Below are positions 7,226 to 15,932 of a stretch of DNA of 37,640 nt, piece by piece (positions within the stretch are counted from its first letter, which is position 1; every line of letters starts with the position of its first letter). The stretch lies in the NCBI GenBank assembly GCA_964624875.1, contig CAZUZA010000009.1:1-37640 (forward strand), in the 5' to 3' direction. The translations under genes and the position numbers were made by a program. The stretch is from Atopostipes sp964624875. GTDB lineage: Bacteria > Bacillota > Bacilli > Lactobacillales > Carnobacteriaceae_A. The notes beneath the pieces were generated by a model, which searched no databases, had not been told where the DNA came from, and saw nothing but the letters and a program-made list of their open reading frames with translations.

Positions 7226-10015
7226 TTATTCTGCTGCTTCTTCTAATAATTGTGGATAGTGTTCTTTAACGATGTCGTGACAACGGTGGCATAACTCACC
7301 TTTACCTTGAACTTCGATTAATTCTTCCGAAGTAATACGGCAACGTTCACACACTTCACCTGGCATGTGCTCCACTTTGATCGACATTGTGTCGAAATCA
7401 AGAATCGCTTCATCTGCTTCAGGTTTATCTGCTAATGGTAAAACATTTAATTCTGAAGCCACTAGAATTTGACGTAAGTCAGCATCTAAGTCATCAAATA
7501 ATGCTTTCACGTTATCTGTAACATATAGTGTTGTTTTCGCTTCAAAGTCTTTACCAATTACTTTGTTTTCTCGAGCAACTTCATTCGCTTTTAGAATGTT
7601 GTCTCGTAAATCCATAAATTCATTCCATTTTTTAAGTGTTTCTGCACGATTTGCGTAATGCTCTACTTCAGGCATTTCAGCTAATTGTACGTACTCTTCT
7701 TCTTCACTTAAATAACCCCAGATTTCTTCTGCAGTATGTGGAATAACAGGCGTTAATAATTTTGTTAATTTCACTAATGCTTCATAAAAAACTGTTTGAA
7801 TTGCGCGACGATCATATGCATCCGGTGCATCGATATATAAAATATCTTTAGCAACGTTCATATAGAAGTTCGACATATCAACTGTTACGAAATGGTTAAT
7901 CTCTTTAAAGATATCGTTAAATTTATAGTTGTTGTAACCTGCTAATGCATTTTCAATTGTTTCATCTAATACGTTTAACATATATTGGTCAATTGAACGT
8001 AAGTCATCATATGCAATCGCATCTTCAGCTGGATTGAAATCACCTGTGTTTTGAATTAAGAAACGTAGTGTGTTTCTAATTTTTCTGTATACTTCAGAAA
8101 CTTGGTTTAATAACTCCATACTGACTCTTACATCTGATGATGAATCTGTACTTAATACCCATAGACGAACAATATCTGCACCCATTTGACCCATAACTTT
8201 GTTTGGATCAATAACGTTTCCGACAGACTTACTCATCTTACGGCCGTTACCATCTAATACAAATCCTTGAGATAGAACTGATTTGTATGGTGCTACACCA
8301 TTGATAGCAACACTTGTTGTTAAACTCGAGTTGAACCAACCACGGTATTGGTCAGAACCTTCTAGATACATATCTGCTGGGAAGCGTAAATCTTCATGTT
8401 GACGTAAGACAGCTTCGTGAGAAGAACCTGAGTCAAACCAAACATCCATGATATCTGTTTCTTTTGTAAATTCACCGTTTGGACTGCCTTCATGCGTATA
8501 GCCTTCTGGTAATAATTCTTTTGCATCGCGTTCATACCAAACATTTGAACCATACTCGGCAAATAATTTCGCGACATGTTCGATTGTTTCTGGCGTGATA
8601 ATCGCTTCCCCATTTTCAGCGTAGAAAATTGGCAGAGGCACACCCCAGTCACGTTGACGTGAAATGACCCAGTCACCACGGTCGCGAACCATGTTGAAAA
8701 TACGTGCTTTTCCAGATGGCAATAACCATTCAACTTTTTCAATTTCATCTAAAATTTCTTGACGGAAATCTTCAATTGATGCAAACCATTGTGGTGTTGC
8801 ACGGAAAATGACTGGTTTCTTTGTACGCCAGTCATGTGGGTAGCTATGTGTGAAGAATGATAAGTCTAATAATAACCCTTTTTCTTCTAACCAGCCTGTG
8901 ATAATTTGGTTTGCGTCGTCATAGAAAACACCTTCTAATGCTGGAACTTCATCTGTGAATTTTCCTTGGTCATCGATTGGTGATAAAACATCTAAGTCAT
9001 AATCTTGAGCAACAATGTAGTCCTCATCACCATGTCCAGGTGCAGTATGAACAAGTCCTGTACCTTCTTCAAACGTTACGTGATCTCCTACAATTAGTAA
9101 AGATTCACGATCGATGAATGGGTGTTGAGCTGTAACATACTCTAAGTCTTTACCTTTTAATTCTTTTAGAACTTCGACATTTTCCCAACCTAATGTTTCA
9201 GAAAGTTTGTCGACTAATTCTGCACCTACGACATATTTTTCACCGTCAGCAAGTACAACGTTATAAACGCCTTCAGCTAAAGCTGCAATTGCTAGGTTCG
9301 AAGGTAATGTCCATGGTGTTGTTGTCCAGATAATGAATTTCGCATCTGCATCTACAACACCTTTACCGTCTTTAACAGGGAAAGCTACATAAATACTTGG
9401 ACCTCTAACGTCTTGGTATTCAATTTCTGCTTCTGCTAAAGTCGACTCACTTGATGGTGACCAATAAACTGGTTTTTGACCTTGATAAATATAACCTTTT
9501 TCAGCCATTTTACCGAAAACACGAATTTGAGCAGCTTCGTATTCAGGGTTTAATGTGATATAAGGATGATCAATTTCACCTGTTACGCCTAAACGTTTTA
9601 TGGCTTCACGTTGGATATCGATTTGTCCTAATGCATATTCTTCTGATAAACGTCTGAATTCTACAACAGACATCGATTTACGATCAACACCTTGGTTTGT
9701 TAAAGCTTGTTCAACAGGTAAACCATGTGTATCCCAACCGTGTACAAAAGGAGCGTAGAAACCAGACATTGAGTGGTAACGTACGATGAAGTCTTTTGTC
9801 ACTTTGTTTAGAGCATGTCCCATATGGATTGGGCCATTTGCAAATGGAGGGCCATCATGTAAAATAAATTTAGGTTTTCCTTCGTTTAATTTGCGTCTTT
9901 GTTCATATAGATTATTTTCTTCCCATTCTTTTTGACGTAATGGTTCTTTGTTTGCTAAACCAGCACGCATTGGGAAATCTGTTTTCAATAAATTTAATGT
10001 ATCTTTGATTTCCAA
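7226..10015 (-). CDS. ileS: Isoleucyl-tRNA synthetase
   Basis: A 929-residue class I synthetase charging tRNA-Ile. The HIGH motif appears as PIHMGHAL near residue 55, the KMSKS loop as KMSKSVGN near 590, and WTTTPWTLPSN marks the CP1 editing domain. The C-terminus has a zinc site, CERC and, after about 15 residues, CHRC, as in the bacterial (Ile-1, mupirocin-sensitive type) enzymes. The start chosen is a TTG at 10015 (MEIKDTLNLLKTDFPMRAG), with GGAG 9 bases before it and a match to family N-termini; the in-frame TTG at 10030 lies upstream of that site. Control is by the T-box leader. Confidence 0.97.
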   Translation of the reverse strand: MEIKDTLNLLKTDFPMRAGLANKEPLRQKEWEENNLYEQRRKLNEGKPKFILHDGPPFANGPIHMGHALNKVTKDFIVRYHSMSGFYAPFVHGWDTHGLPVEQALTNQGVDRKSMSVVEFRRLSEEYALGQIDIQREAIKRLGVTGEIDHPYITLNPEYEAAQIRVFGKMAEKGYIYQGQKPVYWSPSSESTLAEAEIEYQDVRGPSIYVAFPVKDGKGVVDADAKFIIWTTTPWTLPSNLAIAALAEGVYNVVLADGEKYVVGAELVDKLSETLGWENVEVLKELKGKDLEYVTAQHPFIDRESLLIVGDHVTFEEGTGLVHTAPGHGDEDYIVAQDYDLDVLSPIDDQGKFTDEVPALEGVFYDDANQIITGWLEEKGLLLDLSFFTHSYPHDWRTKKPVIFRATPQWFASIEDFRQEILDEIEKVEWLLPSGKARIFNMVRDRGDWVISRQRDWGVPLPIFYAENGEAIITPETIEHVAKLFAEYGSNVWYERDAKELLPEGYTHEGSPNGEFTKETDIMDVWFDSGSSHEAVLRQHEDLRFPADMYLEGSDQYRGWFNSSLTTSVAINGVAPYKSVLSQGFVLDGNGRKMSKSVGNVIDPNKVMGQMGADIVRLWVLSTDSSSDVRVSMELLNQVSEVYRKIRNTLRFLIQNTGDFNPAEDAIAYDDLRSIDQYMLNVLDETIENALAGYNNYKFNDIFKEINHFVTVDMSNFYMNVAKDILYIDAPDAYDRRAIQTVFYEALVKLTKLLTPVIPHTAEEIWGYLSEEEEYVQLAEMPEVEHYANRAETLKKWNEFMDLRDNILKANEVARENKVIGKDFEAKTTLYVTDNVKALFDDLDADLRQILVASELNVLPLADKPEADEAILDFDTMSIKVEHMPGEVCERCRITSEELIEVQGKGELCHRCHDIVKEHYPQLLEEAAE

Positions 10016-10102
10016 AATCTTCAACTCCAATTATATTTTTTCTATTACAGAAAATTCACTACTCAGCGTTTCATTAATCACCTTGTTTCAAGCGATAAAT
10101 GA

Positions 10103-10350
10103 CACCTGAAAATAAAAAAAGATCCCATCCTAAAAGGACGAAATCTCGTGGTACCACCTTTTTTGAACAAGAAGTGACACCTTTATACTTGTTCTACTCA
10201 AATCTCTTTAATGCAGAGTAACATTATCAGCTAATGATGGATGACATGTTCACTGATAAAAAACGGATGATAATAGAATAAACATTGTTCAACTCGCACC
10301 AACCGTTGACTCTCTGCTGCTTTCTTATAAGAAAGCTCCCAAGGGGTTTA
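10103..10350 (-). ncRNA. T-box riboswitch leader of ileS
   Basis: The minus strand contains the conserved AAGGTGGTACCACG (about 10160-10147), then a terminator stem, TCGTCC/GGATGGGA, ending in TTTTTTT at 10120-10114. Upstream is the Stem I signature GGTTGGTGCGAG near 10305-10290, and the base of Stem I closes as GCAGAG (10317-10312) with CTCTGC (10218-10213). Uncharged tRNA-Ile should favour the antiterminator. Several ATC triplets (isoleucine specifier candidates) lie in the 3' side of Stem I; I could not decide which is read. Confidence 0.93.
10322..10339. repeat. Perfect 18-bp palindrome between divIVA and the ileS T-box
   Basis: GCTTTCTTATAAGAAAGC is fully self-complementary. It lies about 40 bases past the divIVA stop and directly upstream of T-box Stem I. 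No T-run follows on the minus strand, so it is not an obvious terminator; it may be a leader hairpin or a protein site. Confidence 0.6.
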
Positions 10351-10378
10351 CACTATTTTGTTCCTTAAAGTTATTTAA

Positions 10379-11233
10379 TTATTCAGTTGCTGACTGTGGT
10401 AATTCAACTGCAGGCATTGTGCCTTCTTCGTAGTCTTCACTTTCTGAATCTTCACTATTATAATGGTCATCTTCAGCGATTGCAACATCTTCTGTCTCTG
10501 TTTCTTCAAAAGCAACGACATCTTCTGATTCCTCATAGACATTGTCTTCTGCTTCTTCGTAATCTTCAACTTCGACTTTTTCCTCAAGTTCTTTTTCAAC
10601 TTCAGCAATCGTTTCTGTATCTGGATATTCGATTGGCTTGCCTACAAGTAAATTGTCCCAATCTTCTTTCGTTAAAAGATCTAATTGCGATTCAATAAGT
10701 AGTTGTAGACGTTGTCTAAAAACACGACTTTGCTTTCTTAAAGCCTCTGTTTCTTCTTCAATCTTACGTGCTTTTAATACAGCTTCTTCAAGTAGTGCAT
10801 CTGCATTATCGTCAGCTTCCTTATGAACCTCTTTGGCATAAGTATCCACTTCTTTACGCGTATCTTCCACGTAAGTGTCCGCTTCTTTTCTGACTTCTTG
10901 AGAATAGTTTTCTGCTTCTTGACGTAATGATTCAACAAAACTGTTTGCTTCTAGTTTGATGACTTCAATTTCTTTATCTGTATTTTCACGTAGACGGTCA
11001 GCTGCATCTTGTGCGACCAAGATCGATTTATTTAATGATTCTTGCATTTCTTCATAATTCGCAAGTTTTTTATTCGTTAACTCTAAATTTTCTTTTAATT
11101 CTTTGTTGTCACGAATAAGTATTTCATAATCACGAATGATTTGGTCTAGAAATTCGTTTACTTCGTCTTGATCATACCCACGCATTCTTGTAGGAAATTC
11201 TTTGTTGTGTATTTCGAGTGGTGTTAATGCCAT
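10379..11233 (-). CDS. divIVA: Cell division/polar targeting protein DivIVA
   Basis: DivIVA binds negatively curved membrane at septa and poles and recruits other factors. The 284 residues start MALTPLEIHNKEFPTRMRGY, the conserved lipid-binding N-terminal domain, followed by coiled coil. The middle has repeated EADTYVED / EVDTYAKE / EADDNADA segments, and the last 75 or so residues are extremely acidic (many Glu and Asp, about residues 205-275), more so than in B. subtilis. The start is the ATG at 11233 with GGAAGGGGA upstream; the in-frame start at 11257 has no site. Last gene of the division cluster before ileS. Confidence 0.95.
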   Translation of the reverse strand: MALTPLEIHNKEFPTRMRGYDQDEVNEFLDQIIRDYEILIRDNKELKENLELTNKKLANYEEMQESLNKSILVAQDAADRLRENTDKEIEVIKLEANSFVESLRQEAENYSQEVRKEADTYVEDTRKEVDTYAKEVHKEADDNADALLEEAVLKARKIEEETEALRKQSRVFRQRLQLLIESQLDLLTKEDWDNLLVGKPIEYPDTETIAEVEKELEEKVEVEDYEEAEDNVYEESEDVVAFEETETEDVAIAEDDHYNSEDSESEDYEEGTMPAVELPQSATE

Positions 11234-11273
11234 AAATATCCCCTTCCAATATTTCACAATAATATTTTAAGCG

Positions 11274-12059
11274 TTATTTGTTTCGATCAATTCTACCAAT
11301 CTCTATAACAAGATTGTCTTTACGAGTAGTTCCTAGCTTTTTTCGAACTTGAATTCGACCGTAGCCACGAATCGATAATAAATCATATTCTTCGACTTCT
11401 AAATCGACTCGTTCCGTCTCTACCCAATTTAATTTTATTTTTTTCTCGTTGATCATTGATTTTGCTCGGTTTCTTGAAACGTTTAAAGCACCAGCTAAAA
11501 CAACATCTAATCGAAGGGAGCTGACGATAATTTCATCAATTTCCCAAACATCGATTTTATGAATTAATTCATCTTGCGTTACTTTTTCCAATTGGACATT
11601 GGTCCGTCCAACTCGTTCCAAGTGCATAAACAAAAAAGCTTCCATTTTTTCATCGATTAAAAATTGCCAGCGTTCTCCATCTGTCAAAATATCCCCTAAC
11701 GTTTCACGAACAATTCCAGCTCCTAAAATTGAACCCATAATTTGCCCATGAGATAATTCAGCAAACTTTTTGGGGTAGTTAATTTCAATGAACGAAATTT
11801 CAAAATCGTCAATTGTTGGTTCAAAATATGGCGGATGGATAAACACACGTTGCTGTTCTGCATCTTCATACCCTCCAGACATCGACAAGACAACTTCATC
11901 ATATTGTCCAGCAATTGACTGAACAATAAAAAGTTGACGTGGATTTAAGAATGGTGTGAGGTATGGTGCGTACATATTTTCTACTTGTGCAATCCAATCG
12001 AGGACTTGATCAATAAATTCTTGTTCGTCATCTCGAAAGTGTTGGTATATATTCATCAT
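11274..12059 (-). CDS. ylmH: YlmH-like S4-domain RNA-binding protein
   Basis: A 261-residue protein. The N-terminal two thirds form the YlmH domain; the C-terminal S4 RNA-binding fold is visible at about residues 180-255 (LRLDVVLAGALNVSRNRAK, then IKLNWVETERVDLEVEEYDL and LSIRGYGRI). Recent Bacillus work links YlmH to rescue of stalled ribosomes; older work to division because of its location. AAAGGAG lies 8 bases before the first ATG (12059); a second ATG follows at once. It is between yggT and divIVA as in most Firmicutes. Confidence 0.93.
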   Translation of the reverse strand: MMNIYQHFRDDEQEFIDQVLDWIAQVENMYAPYLTPFLNPRQLFIVQSIAGQYDEVVLSMSGGYEDAEQQRVFIHPPYFEPTIDDFEISFIEINYPKKFAELSHGQIMGSILGAGIVRETLGDILTDGERWQFLIDEKMEAFLFMHLERVGRTNVQLEKVTQDELIHKIDVWEIDEIIVSSLRLDVVLAGALNVSRNRAKSMINEKKIKLNWVETERVDLEVEEYDLLSIRGYGRIQVRKKLGTTRKDNLVIEIGRIDRNK

Positions 12060-12073
12060 GACAGGTTGCTCCT

Positions 12074-12361
12074 TTAAGCAAGAAGTCGTATTAGGAAATT
12101 GATAATGGTAATTAAGCCCGTTTCAATAAGTCTTAACGAGAATAAAGCAACTAATCCAGCGATACTGATAAAACCAATAGGTGGTACAAATCGTCTAAAG
12201 AAACCAACATACGGCTCACAAATTTTCGTTAAAATTTGTCCTAAGGTTGAATCATATGCACCAGGTAGCCATGACATTAAAAAGTACACGACTAACAGGA
12301 TACTATAAATATCAAGTGCTGTTAAAAGTAGTCGCCCTAATTGTGCGATTAAATATATCAT
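12074..12361 (-). CDS. YggT family membrane protein (YlmG)
   Basis: A 95-residue integral membrane protein with a helix near residues 12-32 and another near 60-85, separated by the conserved LPGAYDSTLGQILTKICEPY and FRRFVPPIG segments of the YggT family. Function is uncertain; the family has been tied to membrane or nucleoid organisation and lies beside sepF in Firmicutes. GAGGAG sits about 9 bases before the ATG. Confidence 0.92.
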   Translation of the reverse strand: MIYLIAQLGRLLLTALDIYSILLVVYFLMSWLPGAYDSTLGQILTKICEPYVGFFRRFVPPIGFISIAGLVALFSLRLIETGLITIINFLIRLLA

Positions 12362-12386
12362 ATTTTAAAATCTTCTCCTCAATAAA

Positions 12387-12881
12387 TTACAATAAAGAAT
12401 TTGTAAATTCAGATAACTCAGAACCGTTTATCGTTACACTTTGAGGAGTACAGATAAATATTTCTTCGTCCAAGCGTTGAATGTCTCCATTAATGGCGTA
12501 AGTTACCCCCATTAAGAAATCAATCATCTTAGTGGCTTGTTCATGATCCATACGGCGGAAGTTCACAATGACTGTTTGATTCGATAAAACGTAATCAGCC
12601 ACTTCCTGAACTTCTGAATACAGTCTAGGTTCTATAATTGAAATTTGTGGTTTCTGAATTGCTTGTTTTTGATTAATTGCCACGACATTCTCGCCTCCAG
12701 ACTTTCTAAGTATTCTGTTTTCAGCAACTGGTTTGTTTACTTCTTTTTTGGCTGGTTGAGGCGCAGCTTTTGGTTGTTTCGGAGCGCTTGCTTCTTGTTG
12801 CTTCGCAAGCGCCATTTCCTGAGCTGCCTCCTCTTCTGTTAAAAAGAAGAAACTATTTAGCTTATCTTTAAAGTTATTCAT
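12387..12881 (-). CDS. sepF: Cell division protein SepF
   Basis: SepF is a membrane anchor and bundler of FtsZ filaments. The 164 residues show an N-terminal amphipathic helix (NNFKDKLNSFFFLTEEEAA), a Pro/Lys/Ala-rich linker (about 25-60), and the C-terminal globular domain with ISIIEPRLYSEVQEVADYV and VIVNFRRMDHEQATKMIDFL. Full length. AGGGAGAG lies 6 bases before the ATG. Directly downstream of ftsZ, as usual. Confidence 0.95.
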   Translation of the reverse strand: MNNFKDKLNSFFFLTEEEAAQEMALAKQQEASAPKQPKAAPQPAKKEVNKPVAENRILRKSGGENVVAINQKQAIQKPQISIIEPRLYSEVQEVADYVLSNQTVIVNFRRMDHEQATKMIDFLMGVTYAINGDIQRLDEEIFICTPQSVTINGSELSEFTNSLL

Positions 12882-12917
12882 TTATAATCTCTCCCTAGTG
12901 AACTATGCAGCCACTAC

Positions 12918-14195
12918 TTATCTATTACGACGTCTAAAGAATGGTGGTGTATCTAATTCATCATTTTCTTTAGCGACTTCATCTTCGTTGTTACGGCTAA
13001 AAATGTCACTTCCACGATTAGAGTCTTTTTCAAACTCATCATCTAAGTCTCTATTGTGGCGGTCACGTAAATTTGTTTCTTTACGAATATCCCAGTCACC
13101 AAATGGATCATTATTCTTGTTTGCTTGTGATTCATTTGCTTCTGTATTTTGTTGTTGTGGTTGTTGCTGTGGTGCTGGACGAGATTGTTGTGCTGGACGA
13201 TCTTCACGCAAGTTTGCTTGACGATTTCCCTGCAATTCTCTTTCTTTAATTCCCGTTGCAATAACTGTAACCACAACTTCGTCACCTAAGTTTTCGTTAA
13301 TTGTTGTACCAAAGATAATATTCACATCACTTGTAGATGCCGCTGATACAATATCTGCAGCGTCTTGTGCTTCAAATAATGTTAAGTCATAGCCACCTGC
13401 GATGTTTAATAGTACGTTTTGTGCACCTTCAATCGAAACTTCTAATAATGGTGATGATATAGCTTTTTGGGTTGCTTCAGCCGTACGGTTTTCACCTGTT
13501 GCTGAACCGATACCCATTAACGCTGAACCTTGATCTTGCATAACTGTTTTAACGTCTGCAAAGTCTAAGTTAACAAATCCTGGGTTTGTAATAATATCTG
13601 AAATACCTTGTACACCTTGACGAAGAACGTTATCTGCTTCGCGGAATGCTTCAAGGATTGGTGTTTTCTTGTCTACAATTTCTAATAAACGGTTGTTTGA
13701 AATGGATACTAAAGTATCAACGTGTTCTTTCATTGCTGCGATACCATCTTCAGCGAAACGAGCTTTCTTTGGTCCTTCAAATGAGAATGGTCGTGTAATA
13801 ACACCTACTGTTAATGCACCTTGCTCTTTAGCAATACGTGAAACGATTCCAGCAGCACCTGTACCTGTACCGCCTCCCATTCCTGCAGTAACAAAGACCA
13901 TGTCTGAGCCTTTAAGTGCTTCAGCAATTGCTTCTTCACTTTCTTCAGCAGATTTCTTTCCAACTTCTGGAGTTGATCCTGCTCCTAATCCACGTGTTAA
14001 CTTTGGACCTAATTGGATTTTTGTTTCAGCATTCATTAAGTTTAAAGCTTGAACATCCGTATTCGCAACGATAAATTCAACGCCTGATACGCCTTCTTCA
14101 ATCATTCGGTTTACTGCGTTACCACCCGCACCACCGACACCAATAACTTTAATAACTGCACCAACTGGTAGAGTGTTGTCAAATTCTAATTCCAT
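12918..14195 (-). CDS. ftsZ: Cell division GTPase FtsZ
   Basis: FtsZ forms the tubulin-like division ring. In the 425 residues the nucleotide motifs are intact: IGVGGAGGNAVNRMIEEG at the N-terminus and the tubulin signature MGGGTGTGAAG near residue 105. The T7 loop NLDFADVK is present. The core ends near residue 317; a Gln/Asn-rich linker with runs of charged residues follows, and the extreme C-terminus DTPPFFRRRNR is the conserved peptide that binds FtsA and SepF. AGGAGG lies 7 bases before the ATG. A separate -10 element sits in the 150-base gap after ftsA. Confidence 0.98.
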   Translation of the reverse strand: MELEFDNTLPVGAVIKVIGVGGAGGNAVNRMIEEGVSGVEFIVANTDVQALNLMNAETKIQLGPKLTRGLGAGSTPEVGKKSAEESEEAIAEALKGSDMVFVTAGMGGGTGTGAAGIVSRIAKEQGALTVGVITRPFSFEGPKKARFAEDGIAAMKEHVDTLVSISNNRLLEIVDKKTPILEAFREADNVLRQGVQGISDIITNPGFVNLDFADVKTVMQDQGSALMGIGSATGENRTAEATQKAISSPLLEVSIEGAQNVLLNIAGGYDLTLFEAQDAADIVSAASTSDVNIIFGTTINENLGDEVVVTVIATGIKERELQGNRQANLREDRPAQQSRPAPQQQPQQQNTEANESQANKNNDPFGDWDIRKETNLRDRHNRDLDDEFEKDSNRGSDIFSRNNEDEVAKENDELDTPPFFRRRNR

Positions 14196-14279
14196 TTATT
14201 TTCCTCCTGTAGGACAATCCGTTACTTTTCATTTTGTTTTTTATGTGATAGAACATCATTGAAAACGCATTACTTCTCT

Positions 14280-14288
14280 ATTCTATCA
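14280..14288 (-). promoter_or_regulatory. Extended -10 promoter for ftsZ
   Basis: The minus strand reads TGATAGAAT (14288-14280), an extended -10 without a clear -35, in the ftsA-ftsZ gap. It resembles the elements before mraZ and ftsA. About 75 bases of leader would follow before ftsZ. Confidence 0.55.
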
Positions 14289-14345
14289 TTAATTGGCTTT
14301 TTTTATTATTAATTTCTAAACTTTTATAACGATTTTAAGAAATAT

Positions 14346-15671
14346 TTAATCAAAGAAGCTAGAGAAAAAGTTTTTCATACGTTCTCCAAATGGTTCTTTG
14401 TTTTCCATTTCAGTCGTTTCGTAAACTTCTGTTGTTTCATCAGACTGTGAAGGATTGACTTCTCTCACAGGCGCTTGATGATTTGCTCGGACATTTTCAT
14501 TACTAACTGTCTTTTCAAGGACAGTTTCTAACATTAACTCTTCTACTTCTGAAAGGTTCGTTTCTGTTACTACTAAACCAATCGCATTTGTAAATGTTGG
14601 ATAACGGACACTCATAAAGTCAGGTACATAGATACGTACCGGTACATTGAAAATATCTTCTGCTAAGTGATCCATACCTGGTAATGAGGATGCTCCCCCA
14701 CTAATCGTAATACCGGCTGGCATTTGTAAAGCACCAATGTTATCTAATTGGAATTTCAATTGTTCAAATATTTGAGCCACACGTGCTTCAATAATTTCAG
14801 CAATATACGATTCTTTAACGGTTACTAATTCTTTTTGGCCTACGACATCAACCGCAACAGTTCGGTCAGGATTCGCATCTGGATAAAAAGCATTTCCAAC
14901 GTCTCGTTTTAATTTCTCTGCATTCTTAATCGAAGTGTTTAAAACAATTGAGATATCTTTCGTGACGTACTCGCCACCTTCTTGAATAACTTTTGTATTC
15001 TTTAATCGATTTTCATGAATGACTGAAACACTCGTTTGTCCGCCACCTAAATCAATTAAAATCCCACCAAAGTTTCTTTCGTCTTCTGTAAAGGCTACTT
15101 GTCCCATTGCTTCAGGGATTAACACAATATTTCGGATGTGATACCCGGCTCTTTCAACAGCTTTACGAATGTTATGTACAATTGATTTTGGTGATGATGC
15201 AATAACGCCTCTAAATTCTAGACGATTTCCAATCATCCCTCTCGGGTCCTTAATTCCGTCAAAACCATCTACCGTAAACTCATCTAGAGAAATACCGACG
15301 ACTTCACGATCTTGATTTAAGCTACCCTCTATCGCTTTTTGTACCACTTTTCGAACGTCTTCATCTGTAATTTCTTGCTGGTTTTGGTTCAGTGAAACCC
15401 CACCATAGCAAGTATTCATCTGTACATCATTCGCAGGAATCCCTACGACTAATTCATTAATGACGACATCTGCTTTATCTTCAGCTTGTTTAATTGCATT
15501 TTTAATAGACGAAGCTGCTAAATCAATATCTACAATCATCCCTCGACTTAATCCGTTCGCACGTTCATTGCCAACTCCAATAACGTTCATTTGTCCATTA
15601 AGCACTTCTGCTACTATAACTTTAATTGAAGTGGTTCCAATATCTAAACTTGCATATATACCGCTTTTCAT
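14346..15671 (-). CDS. ftsA: Cell division protein FtsA
   Basis: FtsA is an actin-like ATPase that tethers FtsZ to the membrane and recruits later divisome proteins. In the 441 residues, phosphate loop 1 is YASLDIGTTSIKV, phosphate loop 2 ILIDLGGGQTSVSV near residue 205, and the adenosine motif ITISGGASSLPGM near residue 325. The SHS2 subdomain lies at about 85-160. A linker of about 40 residues rich in Glu and Thr precedes the C-terminal amphipathic helix FGERMKNFFSSFFD. GGAGG lies 13 bases before the ATG, a wide spacing. Confidence 0.97.
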   Translation of the reverse strand: MKSGIYASLDIGTTSIKVIVAEVLNGQMNVIGVGNERANGLSRGMIVDIDLAASSIKNAIKQAEDKADVVINELVVGIPANDVQMNTCYGGVSLNQNQQEITDEDVRKVVQKAIEGSLNQDREVVGISLDEFTVDGFDGIKDPRGMIGNRLEFRGVIASSPKSIVHNIRKAVERAGYHIRNIVLIPEAMGQVAFTEDERNFGGILIDLGGGQTSVSVIHENRLKNTKVIQEGGEYVTKDISIVLNTSIKNAEKLKRDVGNAFYPDANPDRTVAVDVVGQKELVTVKESYIAEIIEARVAQIFEQLKFQLDNIGALQMPAGITISGGASSLPGMDHLAEDIFNVPVRIYVPDFMSVRYPTFTNAIGLVVTETNLSEVEELMLETVLEKTVSNENVRANHQAPVREVNPSQSDETTEVYETTEMENKEPFGERMKNFFSSFFD

Positions 15672-15758
15672 TTTAAGATTGAAACCTCCATTTATAATTT
15701 ATTTTATCATTTTTATTTTCATTTTATCATTTCGAAAACATAGTTGTTCACAATCGTA

Positions 15759-15767
15759 ATTCTACCA
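15759..15767 (-). promoter_or_regulatory. Extended -10 promoter for ftsA
   Basis: The minus strand reads TTGTGGTAGAAT (15770-15759), containing TGGTAGAAT. The same 12 bases occur in the mraZ promoter. No good -35 is present. With the divIB terminator upstream this makes ftsA the first gene of a separate unit, with a leader of about 80 bases. Confidence 0.65.
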
Positions 15768-15904
15768 CAAATAACAATTAGAGTTGAAGAAAGTCGAACA
15801 TTTACTTTTAAGTTTTCTCCGGTAAAATGACGAATATTAAATAAAAATTCGTTTCAAATTCATTATGAATTGTCTGTTGAATAGTTAATATGTTTAAAAT
15901 TGCT

Positions 15905-15932
15905 AAAAAAGACAGGTTTTACTGCCTTTTTT
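15905..15932 (-). terminator. Terminator after divIB
   Basis: On the minus strand AAAAAAGGCAG pairs with CTGTCTTTTTT (one G-T pair) around a 6-base loop. It overlaps the divIB stop codon and is symmetrical, so it splits the division cluster between divIB and ftsA. The stem is mostly A-T, so partial readthrough is likely. Confidence 0.75.

Noticed and set aside
8362..8748. A 128-codon minus-strand frame inside ileS
   Set aside because: Overlaps ileS in another frame, has no ribosome binding site and no domain.
10375..10698. Frames on both strands over the divIVA acidic tail
   Set aside because: They mirror the low-complexity Glu/Asp codons (Leu-rich on plus, Lys-rich in the shifted frame) and lack start signals.
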